DNA of 5,440 bases from an uncultured Eubacteriales bacterium. GTDB lineage: Bacteria > Bacillota > Clostridia > Oscillospirales > Acutalibacteraceae. The stretch covers positions 1-5,440 of the forward strand of contig CABQAC010000150.1 of the NCBI GenBank assembly GCA_902462035.1, in the 5' to 3' direction. The stretch's first letter is position 1. Each line of letters opens with the position of its first letter. Under the pieces are notes generated by a model that searched no databases, was not told where the DNA came from, and was given only the letters and a program-made list of their open reading frames with translations. A program made the position numbers and the translations under genes. This document shows positions 5,418-5,440 of this stretch, in pieces.

Positions 5418-5440
5418 CTCTCAGCGAAGGGCGTCCTGGG

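Noticed and set aside
5414..5440. Possible 3' end of another minus-strand gene at the right edge
   Set aside because: Stops at 5414-5416 and 5421-5423 could each end an upstream gene (ending FAER or QDALR), but about eight codons are too few to decide the frame or call a feature.

Overview
The window looks like a chromosomal segment of a low-to-mid GC Gram-positive anaerobe, most likely a Clostridia (Oscillospiraceae/Ruminococcaceae-like) gut bacterium. The indications are strong AAGGAGG-type ribosome binding sites, sigma-A promoters with 17-bp spacers, compact rho-independent terminators, a Hol44-type holin and an aldo/keto reductase with a ferredoxin-like tail. This is an inference from gene style; no rRNA or other marker is present.

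Layout from right to left, because all genes but one lie on the minus strand. At 4415-5417 are two small phage-type membrane proteins, a 112-aa protein of unnamed function and an 83-aa holin. Between them, on the plus strand, sits an 88-aa coiled-coil protein with its own promoter and terminator, like a phage 'moron' cassette. After the holin comes a very long palindromic terminator (4365-4410). Next is a single-gene unit for an aldo/keto reductase with two iron-sulfur motifs (3005-4141). It has a near-consensus promoter (4285-4313), a structured leader of about 135 nt and a strong terminator (2914-2953).

The left half is a polysaccharide operon driven by a promoter at 2875-2903, followed by a leader of about 180 nt. 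It encodes rfbF (glucose-1-phosphate cytidylyltransferase), rfbG (CDP-glucose 4,6-dehydratase) and rfbH (CDP-4-keto-6-deoxyglucose 3-dehydrase, cut by the window edge). rfbF and rfbG overlap by one base and rfbH follows 13 bases later, so they are almost certainly co-transcribed and translationally coupled. Together they convert glucose-1-phosphate and CTP, through CDP-glucose and CDP-4-keto-6-deoxyglucose, to the precursor of CDP-3,6-dideoxyhexoses such as abequose, paratose, tyvelose or ascarylose. The reductase partner (E3, RfbI/AscD) and the enzymes that fix the final sugar are not in the window and would be expected downstream, beyond base 1.

No CRISPR array, tRNA, rRNA, insertion sequence or transposase is visible. 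The most interesting unexplained structures are the two long leaders, especially the one before the aldo/keto reductase, and the independently transcribed coiled-coil gene lodged between two phage genes.
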